From an uncultured Oscillospiraceae bacterium (lineage in GTDB: Bacteria; Bacillota; Clostridia; Oscillospirales; Acutalibacteraceae), in the NCBI GenBank assembly GCA_949289045.1, contig CASEMN010000006.1, positions 62,001 through 126,000 on the forward strand: a stretch of DNA of 64,000 bases, read 5' to 3'. This document shows positions 34,602 to 42,829 of the stretch, one piece after another; position 1 is the stretch's first letter, and each line of letters begins with the position of its first letter. A program made the translations under genes and the position numbers. The notes under the pieces were generated by a model. That model saw only the letters and a program-made list of their open reading frames with translations, was not told where the DNA came from and searched no databases.

Positions 34602-36522
34602 AGCTTATCTCTCTCTTCTCTGCATCCGATTTATAAATGCTGTCAAGAAGCAAGGCAGTAGGCATGAGATTTTCAATCTTGTTGCGGCTTGCTGCATTAC
34701 TGCCGCTTCTTACTGCGCTTACAAAATCGAGGAGCTCTCCCCTGTACATATCGCACTGTTCAAACTTCGGATTTTCTTTGAAAAGTTTCTTTCCGTCGTC
34801 ACCGAAATAGACGAAATCCTTGCAGTAATAATATCTTATGCCACCCTTATCACCGAGGAAATCAATATACATTTCGTCCTCGTTTATATTCTGTGCCCAG
34901 GCTCCGTTAAAGCTGACAGTGATATCCCTGTCGGTTCTGATGTGGCCTGTTACATACTCTTCAACGTCGTTAATGCCGTCATTCTTTGGAGCATCTCCCC
35001 ATCTGAATCCGCCTGTATTGTACTTTGAAATATCTCTTCCAAGCATTGCGTAGCAGTCACCGGTTACGGTCTTAATTGCAGGATTACCAAGGATGTAAAG
35101 AATCAAATCAAGATAGTGTACGCCCCAGTCAAGAAGCACTCCTCCGCCGGATTTTGCCTTTGTGGTAAAGTCGCCGCCGATACCGGGAATCATACGGAAA
35201 CCTCTGAAGCTGCATACAACATGATAGATGTTGCCGAGCTTGCCGCCTTCAATATATGACTTAATGCGGTTTACTGCTGTGTTGTATCTCATGCACACAG
35301 CAATATTCAAAAGTCTGCCGGTTTCCTTTGACACGTCCAGCATCTTCTGTGCATCCTCATAATTCATTGCAACAGGCTTTTCTGAAAGAACGTCCTTACC
35401 TGCTTTCATTGCGTCAACGGCTACAATTGTATGATAATCGGTATGTGTGCAAACGAGAACTGCGTCAACGTCCTTATCCTTTAAAATTTCCTTATAATCG
35501 AGTACCGCTTTTTCAGCTTTGAGCTTTGACTTTGCCTTTTTTGCTCTCTCCTCTATAAGGTCGCAGGTGTATTTTACGTTGATGTTCTTATTGCGGATAA
35601 TGTTCGGAAAATGCGCTGCATTGGCAATGCTTCCGCAGCCCACTACCGCAAGATTTACCTTATCCTTTTTATATATTTTTTCTCTCAGGAACTGTGCTCC
35701 TGCCTTAATATCATCCTTTGTGCTGCGGCTGCCGTATTCACGTTCAATTGTGAGATATCCGTCAAAGCCGATATCACGAAGAGCTTTGAGATATTTATCC
35801 CAGTCCACATCGCCTTTACCGAGAGGTGTTTCCTCATATACTCTGCCTTTAGGTGCTGTGAGTCCCTTTTTATCCTCTTCGTTTACAAAGCCGTAGACAA
35901 ATCTTGTATCAACAGGCTCAAGGTTTCTTCCATCCTTTGCATGGGTATGTACAATATAGTCGCCCAGCATATATACAGCTTCAACAGGGTCCTGTCTTGC
36001 ACACATTGTGAAGTTTGCAGGGTCAAGGTTTACACCGATACCGCCGTCAAGACCATCTATAAACTCTTTAAGAGTTGCCGCTTTTTCGGGACCTGTTTCA
36101 ATGGCTAAAACTCTGCCTCTCTCCTTGGCATAGATACCAACCTCACGCATTGCAGACTGCATAGCCTTATAGACTTCGCAGTTTTTATCCTCGGGGATTA
36201 CGCCGATATGAGTTGATATGATTTTAACTCCCTTATCAACTGCAAAGTCTATCATCTTTTTGCACTTTGCAACCTGACCGGGGTTATCCTTTGCTATCAT
36301 AAATCCATGTCCGCCTAATTCTCCACAGTATGCGCTGATTTCAAGATCATTTTTAATAAGCAGCTTTTCGAGCTTCTGGTAGCTTCTTTCATTTGGCTTT
36401 TCAACATTGTATCTTCCGTAAGAAATACCTATCTGAACTCCGTCAAGGCCGATATTATTGCAAAATTCAAGAGCTTTGCTTACAGATCCTCTTATATTGC
36501 TGAACATTAATCCGATTTTCAT
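34594..36522 (-). CDS. Fusion of sugar phosphate isomerase/epimerase (TIM barrel) and Gfo/Idh/MocA dehydrogenase
   Basis: A 642-residue two-domain enzyme. Residues ~1-290 are an AP-endonuclease-2-like TIM barrel (IolE/hydroxypyruvate-isomerase-like): FCNNIGLDGVQIG, HIGVIPED, AIETG, GVNLDPANF, THAKDG, GYLTIERE, with the Glu/Asp/His metal ligands of the family. Residues ~295-642 are a Gfo/Idh/MocA dehydrogenase (VVGCGSIANAAHFPNII, LSEKPVAMNYEDA, GGGVLLDWGVHYLDLILY). I start at ATG 36520-36522, which has GGAGGT eight bases upstream; the longer reading extends into the promoter. Isomerase plus dehydrogenase suggests a sugar or inositol oxidation route. Confidence 0.88.
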   Translation of the reverse strand: MKIGLMFSNIRGSVSKALEFCNNIGLDGVQIGISYGRYNVEKPNERSYQKLEKLLIKNDLEISAYCGELGGHGFMIAKDNPGQVAKCKKMIDFAVDKGVKIISTHIGVIPEDKNCEVYKAMQSAMREVGIYAKERGRVLAIETGPEKAATLKEFIDGLDGGIGVNLDPANFTMCARQDPVEAVYMLGDYIVHTHAKDGRNLEPVDTRFVYGFVNEEDKKGLTAPKGRVYEETPLGKGDVDWDKYLKALRDIGFDGYLTIEREYGSRSTKDDIKAGAQFLREKIYKKDKVNLAVVGCGSIANAAHFPNIIRNKNINVKYTCDLIEERAKKAKSKLKAEKAVLDYKEILKDKDVDAVLVCTHTDYHTIVAVDAMKAGKDVLSEKPVAMNYEDAQKMLDVSKETGRLLNIAVCMRYNTAVNRIKSYIEGGKLGNIYHVVCSFRGFRMIPGIGGDFTTKAKSGGGVLLDWGVHYLDLILYILGNPAIKTVTGDCYAMLGRDISKYNTGGFRWGDAPKNDGINDVEEYVTGHIRTDRDITVSFNGAWAQNINEDEMYIDFLGDKGGIRYYYCKDFVYFGDDGKKLFKENPKFEQCDMYRGELLDFVSAVRSGSNAASRNKIENLMPTALLLDSIYKSDAEKREISFE

Positions 36523-36661
36523 ATTTTCTACCTCCACACTGGATTTTATATGCAGATTATACTTTTTATCTTCAAAATCCTCTATGGCAAATGGTAAAAT
36601 CGTACTGTCAAAAGGTATATACGTTGTTGACAGAGCCTTTTTTCTCTGATACAATCGCCCT
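36523..36661. promoter_or_regulatory. Divergent promoter region of the oxidoreductase locus and its AraC regulator
   Basis: Plus strand: TTGACA (36627-36632), 17 bases and TACAAT (36650-36655), whose predicted start coincides with the regulator's ATG at 36662. Minus strand: a TATAAT (36553-36558) without a matching -35 box, the pattern expected of an activator-dependent promoter. This is consistent with control by the neighbouring AraC protein, whose site is not identified. Confidence 0.55.
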
Positions 36662-37471
36662 ATGGATAAGAAAAAGTACTACGACGAAACGGATATTTTG
36701 ACAAACGGAACCTGCAACTACTTTTCAAATCTCGGAGGCGGAGGAAATTTTCTTCATATGCACCGCCAGATAGAGATTATGTTCTCAGTAAAGGGGGATC
36801 TTTTCGTAACACTGGGGGAAAACCGTTATCCCATGTCAACGGGAGACTTTGTAATAATTAAGCCTTTTGAACTGCATACCTTTGAATCAAAAAAGAAGCT
36901 TTCAAACAGATTTGTATCGCCAATTTTTCCCGATATTGTATCGGAGCGTATTGCAAATAGGCTCAGAGAAAGCGTTATCTGTCACGCAGACGGCAACGAA
37001 TGGGGAGAAATAGTTTCCCTTTACAAAACCTTTAAGGATATGTCCCCAAAAAACAGAATGCTCTATTTTGAAATGATAGAAAATATAGTCATGGATGCAA
37101 TATCTTTAAAGGCTCCCACAGAGAGAAACAATCTTTCAGATAAAATAATCGACTATATAACCGAAAATGCGTCATCGCCCCTGACTCTCGATTCAGTTGC
37201 CTCCGCCTGCTGCACCAATCGCTGTACAGTAAGCAAAATTATAAACACCCAGTGCAACCAAAACTTCAACAGCTATTTGAACAGGGTCAGGATAAGCCGA
37301 TTTTTACAAAATTATATAGAAAATCATCCGTCCAATCTTGAAACGGCAGCTCAGGAAGCGGGATTTCAGTCCCCGCGAACTTTTTACAGAGCTTTTTTTG
37401 ACGAGTTTAAAATGACACCGAAACAATATATTGAAAAGCTAAGCGAAAGCGAACATCTGAACAGAAAATAG
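36662..37471 (+). CDS. AraC family transcriptional regulator
   Basis: A 269-residue regulator with an N-terminal cupin ligand-binding domain (HMHRQIEIMFSVKGD ... GDFVIIKPFELHTFE) and two C-terminal helix-turn-helix units. The first is LDSVASACCTNRCTVSKIINTQ; the second has the signature AAQEAGFQSPRTFYRAFFDEF followed by MTPKQYIEKL. It is divergent from the isomerase-dehydrogenase genes, which it probably activates. No ribosome binding site precedes the ATG and the predicted transcription start falls on the ATG, so the mRNA may be leaderless. Confidence 0.92.
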   Translation: MDKKKYYDETDILTNGTCNYFSNLGGGGNFLHMHRQIEIMFSVKGDLFVTLGENRYPMSTGDFVIIKPFELHTFESKKKLSNRFVSPIFPDIVSERIANRLRESVICHADGNEWGEIVSLYKTFKDMSPKNRMLYFEMIENIVMDAISLKAPTERNNLSDKIIDYITENASSPLTLDSVASACCTNRCTVSKIINTQCNQNFNSYLNRVRISRFLQNYIENHPSNLETAAQEAGFQSPRTFYRAFFDEFKMTPKQYIEKLSESEHLNRK

Positions 37472-37473
37472 CA

Positions 37474-37516
37474 AAACGCCTGCGGAATTTTTTCTTTCCG
37501 CAGGCGCTGTTGTTTA
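37474..37516. terminator. Terminator between the AraC regulator and the IMPase-like gene
   Basis: CGCCTGCGGAA / TTCCGCAGGCG (37477-37506), followed by CTGTTGTTT on the plus strand. Confidence 0.8.
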
Positions 37517-37555
37517 TGATATTCTCAATCAAAATGTATTAAGTACAGGCTCAGT

Positions 37556-38317
37556 TTACTTTATCAGCTCGAGAAAAGCTTCATGGACTTTTCCGTTTGT
37601 GGCGACTATATCCCATATTTTTGTGGGATTGGCTTCCTCACCCTGCCAGCCGGTGACTTTTCCTCCCGCTTCTTCAAGAATAAGCTTTCCGGCGGCATAA
37701 TCCCATGGTTTTAAGTGACGCTCAAAGTATACATCAAAACGACCTGCGGCAACATAGCAGTGGTCAAGAGCCGCTGAGCCTGTACGCCTTATATCCTCAC
37801 AGGTGAGAAATATTTTCTGAAAAAGTCTGAAATTGCCCTCAGCCTCATCCTTATAGTAGGGAGATGTTCCAACGCATACAAGGCAGCGATTCAGTTTATC
37901 TGTACCTGTACAGTGAATGGGATTATCACCTAAAAAGGCTCCCTTTCCTTTCTCGGCACGGAAAAGTTCCCCTGTAAATGGATTATATACCGCTCCAAAA
38001 ATGGTTTCTTTTCCGTCATAGTAGGCAAGTGAAACTGCGCTCATATTACAACCGTGAATTAAATTGGTTGTACCGTCAATTGGGTCGATAATCCAAATAG
38101 GTGTTCCGCCTTTATAATCGTTCTCCTTTTCCTCAGCAAGAAATCCAGCCTCAGGATAAGCCTCTGAAAGCTTCTCCATAAGAAACGACTGCACTTTAAA
38201 ATCCGTCTGAGTTACATAGTCCGCCTCGCCCTTAACGGTTATGTTATGGGCTGACTCTTTATCCATAATTATATTTTTTGTTTCCAAAACAATTTCCAAT
38301 GCTTTTTCAAAATCCAT
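37556..38317 (-). CDS. Inositol monophosphatase family protein
   Basis: A 253-residue magnesium-dependent phosphatase of the IMPase/SuhB family. The metal sites are AEEKEN (Glu), IDPIDGTTNLIHG (Asp, Asp) and PWDYAAGKLILEEAGG (Asp). The family acts on myo-inositol phosphates or on FBP or NADP; the exact substrate is not certain. It is transcribed towards the isomerase-dehydrogenase locus, which is itself inositol-like, and that makes an inositol link plausible but unproven. AAAGGACGG precedes the ATG. Confidence 0.9.
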   Translation of the reverse strand: MDFEKALEIVLETKNIIMDKESAHNITVKGEADYVTQTDFKVQSFLMEKLSEAYPEAGFLAEEKENDYKGGTPIWIIDPIDGTTNLIHGCNMSAVSLAYYDGKETIFGAVYNPFTGELFRAEKGKGAFLGDNPIHCTGTDKLNRCLVCVGTSPYYKDEAEGNFRLFQKIFLTCEDIRRTGSAALDHCYVAAGRFDVYFERHLKPWDYAAGKLILEEAGGKVTGWQGEEANPTKIWDIVATNGKVHEAFLELIK

Positions 38318-38376
38318 AGTTTTATTTTCCGTCCTTTGGAAGGCTTACTCCGCCTTTAGGTAAATTTTCCCTTATT

Positions 38377-38410
38377 AAAGCCGCCGCATAAAAATGCGGC
38401 GGCTCTTTTT
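38377..38410 (-). terminator. Terminator after the surface lipase gene
   Basis: AGCCGCCGCAT / ATGCGGCGGCT (38379-38404), close to the gene stop. Confidence 0.8.
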
Positions 38411-38419
38411 AGAGATTAA

Positions 38420-40336
38420 TTATATTTTATTCCTTTTGCGCTTTACGGTCAATACCAAAGCTGCACATGCTGCGCCGAAGGGCACAATCGCAATAAGGCT
38501 GTCACCAACGTCAACCGCTTGGGTCTGCTGTGAATTATCATTTGAAGTTTCTTCTGTCTGTTCGTCCAACGCTGTTTCGCTGGAACCTACATCAGGCTCA
38601 GTTGCTTCTTCCGTAGGTTCAGTTTGAGTCTCATCGGGAACAGATACTGTCTCAGAAGGCTGTGTTTCTGTCTCGGTAGTTTCTGTCTCGGTTACCTCTG
38701 TTGTATCTTCCTCAGTCTCTGTTTCGACTGGTTCTGTATCTGTAGGCTCTGTTACCTCGGTTTCTGTTTCCGTCGGCTCAGTTTCAGTGGATTCAACTAC
38801 CTCGGTCGTTGTTTCAGGCTCCGAGGGCTCCTCTCCGCCAATAGCGCCAATTATGGAAAGTTCCCCAGTTTTGGGGTCTACCTCCATAAACTGACTGTAC
38901 TGCTGCGTATTATCCACAGTATACTGGGTATCACCAAGGCAAAGCATAAGAATAAAATCCATAAGCTCAGTGTGATACATATAGCCAACGTGTTTCTGGT
39001 TTTTAAGGAACCACGTCTGCTCCGGAAGCAAACAGGTAGATGCATCAATTATCCTATCCGCTGAAATATGGTTATGTGTGGCATCTTTGCAGACCGTGTT
39101 CTGCTGTTTATAATCTTCGGGAAGAGTTTCGTCAAGATACGCACATACTGCATATCCGGAAGTGTATTTTGTATCAATAACATTGTCGTTTTGTTCATTG
39201 TAAGAAGGAGTGATGGGAACTCCCTGCATATTGTAATGGGATACAACATTGACCTTTACGCCGTTTTCCATAGCCTCTTCGAGAAGCTCAGGAAGCTTTG
39301 CCTGCACATTGTAGTGGTAGTTGTCAATTCTGGCAATAAGAGCGGCATCAGTTCTGGGATCAAGAAGATACGCTTTTGCGTCCTCATAGTCTTCAAGGGC
39401 TATGAGATCCCATATTCCCGGCATGGTGATGAAGGTATCCTGGAAAACTTCATCATAAATTCTATCCTGAAGATTTGCAAAAAGTGAATCCGCAAAGTTT
39501 ACAAGGATGTCGAATACTCCCGCTTTGTCAAGAGCGTCAAAGAGAATATTTACGGCCTCAACGCCCACAACCTCTTTAAGTATACGAATAAGTCCTTCTT
39601 TATTTATTTCCAGCCTTCCGTTAAAGAGATTACCTACAATAGTCGTTCCTGTAAAGGCGGAAGAGAGCATTGTAAAGTTATCAATATTGTCGCTTCCATA
39701 CATGGCAAGATAAGAAGCTATTATAGTGCCGCCCATGCTTGCTCCGGCAAGGTTTACTTTATCATGTCCGGTCTCCTCTTTTGCTCGCTCTACATATTTA
39801 CGAAGCTCTTTTGCATGCTCCATTGGATCAAGACGCCAGTCGTAATTAAAATAATATACATGGTCTGCGCCTATTTTTTCAACGGCCTCACGTACAACTG
39901 CCGGTTCGTTTGCAGTAAACTCCGTATTATTGGCAAACTCCGGATAGCTTGCCATAGACTCAGGATAAATATCAGTAGTAATATTGTATTTACTGCTGCC
40001 GTCGGCATTACATGCTAAAGGCTCCAAAATCTCTTTTAAAGCAGGAATAAGGCTGTCTCCAAGTTTATTGTAATCTTTATTAACTGCAAAAAGTGCAAGA
40101 GGTCCAGCAATTTCTCCTACTAACTTCAAAATAGACTCAGTATCAGGAGCAAAAACCTGTTTTTCGTTCTCTGTACCCTCATCCTGCACAAGTGGCCACG
40201 CTGCCATACCGCTCACCACAATAAGCGGAGATGTTCCGCAATTGCAGCCATAGGCCGCAAACGCCGCCGAAGTACAGCCAAGCAGCATTACTACTGCCAA
40301 AATAACGGACATAATCCTTTTTACTGTTTTACTCAT
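38420..40336 (-). CDS. Secreted, surface-anchored LCAT-like lipase/acyltransferase
   Basis: A 638-residue protein with a signal peptide (about 1-28) and an alpha/beta-hydrolase domain of lecithin:cholesterol acyltransferase type: oxyanion strand LIVVSGMAAWPL, FNYDWRLDP, and the nucleophile elbow NLAGASMGG with Ser at about 200. A long Thr/Glu/Pro-rich wall-spanning linker (about 490-600) and a C-terminal hydrophobic segment with a basic tail (KRKRNKI) follow. This is wall-anchor architecture with no clear LPXTG; VGDS precedes the span. I start at ATG 40334-40336 (GGGGGG upstream). Probable function is ester hydrolysis of lipids at the cell surface. Confidence 0.85.
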   Translation of the reverse strand: MSKTVKRIMSVILAVVMLLGCTSAAFAAYGCNCGTSPLIVVSGMAAWPLVQDEGTENEKQVFAPDTESILKLVGEIAGPLALFAVNKDYNKLGDSLIPALKEILEPLACNADGSSKYNITTDIYPESMASYPEFANNTEFTANEPAVVREAVEKIGADHVYYFNYDWRLDPMEHAKELRKYVERAKEETGHDKVNLAGASMGGTIIASYLAMYGSDNIDNFTMLSSAFTGTTIVGNLFNGRLEINKEGLIRILKEVVGVEAVNILFDALDKAGVFDILVNFADSLFANLQDRIYDEVFQDTFITMPGIWDLIALEDYEDAKAYLLDPRTDAALIARIDNYHYNVQAKLPELLEEAMENGVKVNVVSHYNMQGVPITPSYNEQNDNVIDTKYTSGYAVCAYLDETLPEDYKQQNTVCKDATHNHISADRIIDASTCLLPEQTWFLKNQKHVGYMYHTELMDFILMLCLGDTQYTVDNTQQYSQFMEVDPKTGELSIIGAIGGEEPSEPETTTEVVESTETEPTETETEVTEPTDTEPVETETEEDTTEVTETETTETETQPSETVSVPDETQTEPTEEATEPDVGSSETALDEQTEETSNDNSQQTQAVDVGDSLIAIVPFGAACAALVLTVKRKRNKI

Positions 40337-40624
40337 CTGCAAATTTCCCCCCATTTTTATTACTTTAAGGAAAGAATAACCAATTTAAATGAGAAAGTCA
40401 ATAAAATAATCGGTAAAAAAATATAAAAATACTATTTATTAAGGTCATAAAAGGTATATTCTCATATATACACTCAAAACTTTGACACAGAATAATAGCT
40501 TAGATATATTGCAGAAGGAAATAACAGTTTTACAAATAAAAAAGACTAAACATAGATTACGTTTAGTCTTTTAGTTAACGGGTAACAAAATAAAACCCGA
40601 AGCTGCTTTCACGCTTCGGGTTCT
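40337..40624. other. Intergenic region upstream of the lipase gene
   Basis: AT-rich, no gene seen. A hairpin and T-run near 40545-40575 (AAGACTAAAC / GTTTAGTCTT) and another at about 40592-40624 (AACCCGAAGC / GCTTCGGGTT) follow the tRNA-Pro 3' end on the minus strand and probably terminate the tRNA transcript. Confidence 0.55.
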
Positions 40625-40701
40625 TGGTCGAGGCGACAGGACTTGAACCTGCGGCATCTTGGTCCCAAACCAAGCACTCTACCAAACTGAGCTACGCCTC
40701 G
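40625..40701 (-). tRNA. tRNA-Pro (anticodon TGG)
   Basis: A 77-base cloverleaf on the minus strand with encoded CCA. The acceptor CGAGGCG pairs with CGCCTCG, the anticodon stem is CTTGG / CCAAG with loop TTTGGGA (anticodon TGG), and the T arm contains GCAGGTTCAAGTCCTGT. It is flanked upstream by a broken copy of its own 5' half. Confidence 0.94.
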
Positions 40702-40835
40702 TTATTTCTTATTTAATTTTCACGAGCCGCAGGTTCCTGATTTTTGCCTTACGCCAAAAATCTCTCGGACTAAAAACAGTCCGCAGGACTGTTTTCTTTA
40801 CGTCCTCGTCCCAAGTCAGCTCCTTGCGGAGTGCA
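40702..40835. repeat. Palindrome-rich insert between the intact and truncated tRNA-Pro copies
   Basis: 134 bases containing a stem GATTTTTG / CAAAAATC, a stem AAAACAGTCC / GGACTGTTTT (terminator-like on either strand) and an 11-base piece, GCCGCAGGTTC, that is the tRNA-Pro T-arm sequence in inverted orientation. Confidence 0.6.
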
Positions 40836-40886
40836 GCATCTTGGTCCCAAACCAAGCACTCTACCAAACTGAGCTACGCCTCGTTA
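40836..40886 (-). pseudogene. Truncated tRNA-Pro copy (5' half only)
   Basis: 51 bases identical to 40654-40704, covering the acceptor 5' strand, D arm and anticodon arm of tRNA-Pro and ending at GATGC. The T arm and 3' acceptor are missing, so it cannot be a functional tRNA. Confidence 0.88.
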
Positions 40887-40917
40887 AAATTTATTTCTGT
40901 GGTAAACCGACTTAGTG

Positions 40918-40946
40918 AGTATATCATATTTTAAGGAAAAAAACAA
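40918..40946 (-). promoter_or_regulatory. Promoter upstream of the truncated and intact tRNA-Pro
   Basis: TTGTTT (40941-40946), 17 bases and TATACT (40918-40923) on the minus strand. It would transcribe the truncated copy, the palindromic insert and then the intact tRNA-Pro. Confidence 0.6.
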
Positions 40947-41014
40947 GATTTAAAATAACATTTTTATAAAGGGAAAAAGCAGGTGTAAAGCTTTTACAGC
41001 CTCTACCGAACATC

Positions 41015-41043
41015 AAAAGCGGCGGATAACTCCGCCGCCTTGA
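41015..41043 (-). terminator. Terminator of the hydrogenase cluster
   Basis: AAGCGGCGGA / TCCGCCGCCTT (41017-41041), just after the last gene stop at 41049. Confidence 0.75.
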
Positions 41044-41048
41044 TTTGG

Positions 41049-41306
41049 TTATTCAATTTCCGGAAGTACATGGGTATTGAAATAATCCTCTACCCCTTTT
41101 GGGCTTACGCCGCATATTTTTTTGCCGTTGACTCTTGTGCAAACCGCACCTTCGCACTGACCCATACAGAACACCGCTTTAAGGTCTACCTTATCTTTGA
41201 GATTTTTCTCCTCAATAATGTCCTGCAAACCGGTTATAATGTCGTGGGAGCCGCCGATATGACAGGCGCTGCCTATACAAACCTGAACCGTTACCAAAAT
41301 ATGCAC
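41049..41306 (-). CDS. Thioredoxin-like [2Fe-2S] ferredoxin domain protein
   Basis: An 85-residue NuoE C-terminal-like [2Fe-2S] protein. The four cluster ligands are seen as CIGSACHIGGS and later FCMGQCEGAVC, the usual C(x4)C plus C(x3)C arrangement. It is the last gene of the hydrogenase cluster, 26 bases after the monomeric [FeFe] hydrogenase, and is paralogous to the 80-residue protein encoded at 45714-45956 at the start of the cluster. It probably transfers electrons to or from the hydrogenase. Confidence 0.88.
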   Translation of the reverse strand: MHILVTVQVCIGSACHIGGSHDIITGLQDIIEEKNLKDKVDLKAVFCMGQCEGAVCTRVNGKKICGVSPKGVEDYFNTHVLPEIE

Positions 41307-41332
41307 CCGCTTTCCGTTTTATTATACGTTTA

Positions 41333-42769
41333 TTAAGTAAAATCAAGAACACTAATTGCACTCTGCATGGTCTTTTCCAGAGCAAGCTTTCCGTAATTAT
41401 CAACTTCAAGCTTATTCTTGGGACCGTGAGTAAGGCAGGCTGCACCGCCTATGCAGCCGTTTTCGCAGGCCATACCTTCAATAAAGTTTTCCTGAAGTAC
41501 ATTCTTGGAAGCTTTGAGAAGTGCTGTTCTGCACTCTGTAATACCGTTGCAGGAAATAGGCTTGTACTTAAAGTCAAGGTCGAAAAGTCCCTGCTCTTTA
41601 AGAGCCTGTTCAACGGCAACGGCAAGTCCGCCGCTTCTTGCAAATACTCTTCCGAAATAGGAAGCGTTATCAAGGCACTCGCCCTCAAGAGAAGAAATCT
41701 CTATATTCTTTGCGTCAAACAGTGCCTGCAGTTCCTCAAAAGTGAGAACATAATCCACATATGGCTTAACTGTATCAAGCTTTATCTCAGCCTTTTTAGC
41801 GATACAGGGACCTACAAATACCACCTTGCAGTCAGGCTCGATTCTCTTAAGATAGCTTGCTATCTGAGCCATGGGTGAAAGGTTATGGGAAATATGCTTT
41901 ACCATTGTTGGGAAGAACTTATGAATATAGCTTACAAAAGCGGGACAGCAGGAGCTTGTAAGGAATCCCTTTTCATAAAGCTCGCTTGCCTCTTTATAAG
42001 CTACCATATCGGCGCCGAGAGCTGCTTCAACTACACTGTGGAAACCGAGACATTTAAGTCCCTCTACAACCTGTTCCACCTTTGCGTAGACAAACTGGCT
42101 TACAATTGACGGTGCAACAACTGCATAAACCTTATACTTTTCGTTGTTCTCGGAAGCCTTTATTGTACGGATAACCTCGAGAATAGAGGACTTATCGGCA
42201 ATAGCTCCGAAGGGGCATTTGTAAACGCAGGCTCCGCAGGAAATACACTTTTCGTTATCAATAACCGCTTTTTTATCCTCATCCATTGAAATGGCATTTA
42301 CCTTGCAGGCATTCATACAGGGACGAACAGACTTTGTAATAGCATTATATGGGCAGGCCTCAATACATCTGCCGCACTCAATGCACTTGCTCTGGTCAAT
42401 GTGTGAACGGTGGTTTACGATACTTATAGCGCCTCTGGGACAAACGTCAACGCAGCGGTGAGCAATACATCCGCGGCAGGACGGAGTAACCTGAATTCCG
42501 TCAACGGGACATTCATCGCAGGCGATGTCGAGAATTTCTACAACATTGGGGTTTGACTTATCTCCGCCCATAGCAAGTCTTACACGCTCGCCGATAATAG
42601 CACGCTCCTTATAAATGCAGCAGCGCAGGGAGGGCTTTGGTCCCGGCATAATCGTCTTTGGTATGTTTACTATATTCTCTTCGAGGGTGCCGTCAAATTC
42701 AAGAGAAGCAACCTCTTTGAGCACCTTGTATTTGAGCTTTTGCACATAGGTGTCAAATAATCTCTCCAT
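41333..42769 (-). CDS. Monomeric [FeFe] hydrogenase, group B-like
   Basis: A 478-residue iron hydrogenase. The N-terminal part has numerous Cys-rich clusters, including 4Fe-4S ferredoxin motifs (CIECGRCIEACP at about 129-140, CISCGACVYKCP at about 175-186). The H-cluster domain has motif L1 TSSCCPA (271-277), L2 GPCIAKKAE (320-328) and L3 EGMACENGCIGGAAC (431-445). L3 lacks the GGGQP ending of the well-studied group A enzymes, in keeping with groups B or C. It is second to last in the cluster. Catalytic direction and partner cannot be read from sequence. Confidence 0.9.
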   Translation of the reverse strand: MERLFDTYVQKLKYKVLKEVASLEFDGTLEENIVNIPKTIMPGPKPSLRCCIYKERAIIGERVRLAMGGDKSNPNVVEILDIACDECPVDGIQVTPSCRGCIAHRCVDVCPRGAISIVNHRSHIDQSKCIECGRCIEACPYNAITKSVRPCMNACKVNAISMDEDKKAVIDNEKCISCGACVYKCPFGAIADKSSILEVIRTIKASENNEKYKVYAVVAPSIVSQFVYAKVEQVVEGLKCLGFHSVVEAALGADMVAYKEASELYEKGFLTSSCCPAFVSYIHKFFPTMVKHISHNLSPMAQIASYLKRIEPDCKVVFVGPCIAKKAEIKLDTVKPYVDYVLTFEELQALFDAKNIEISSLEGECLDNASYFGRVFARSGGLAVAVEQALKEQGLFDLDFKYKPISCNGITECRTALLKASKNVLQENFIEGMACENGCIGGAACLTHGPKNKLEVDNYGKLALEKTMQSAISVLDFT

Positions 42770-42829
42770 AAAAATCTCCTCTCAATTATCTATCCCCTAC
42801 ATTTTAAATCATTTAAAAATCATTTTCAA

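Noticed and set aside
36523..36654. N-terminal extension of the isomerase-dehydrogenase fusion
   Set aside because: It has no ribosome binding site and covers the divergent promoter; GGAGGT fits the ATG at 36522.
40702..40886. Integrative element attachment site at tRNA-Pro
   Set aside because: The duplicated part is the 5' half, only 134 bases lie between the copies, and no integrase gene is present.
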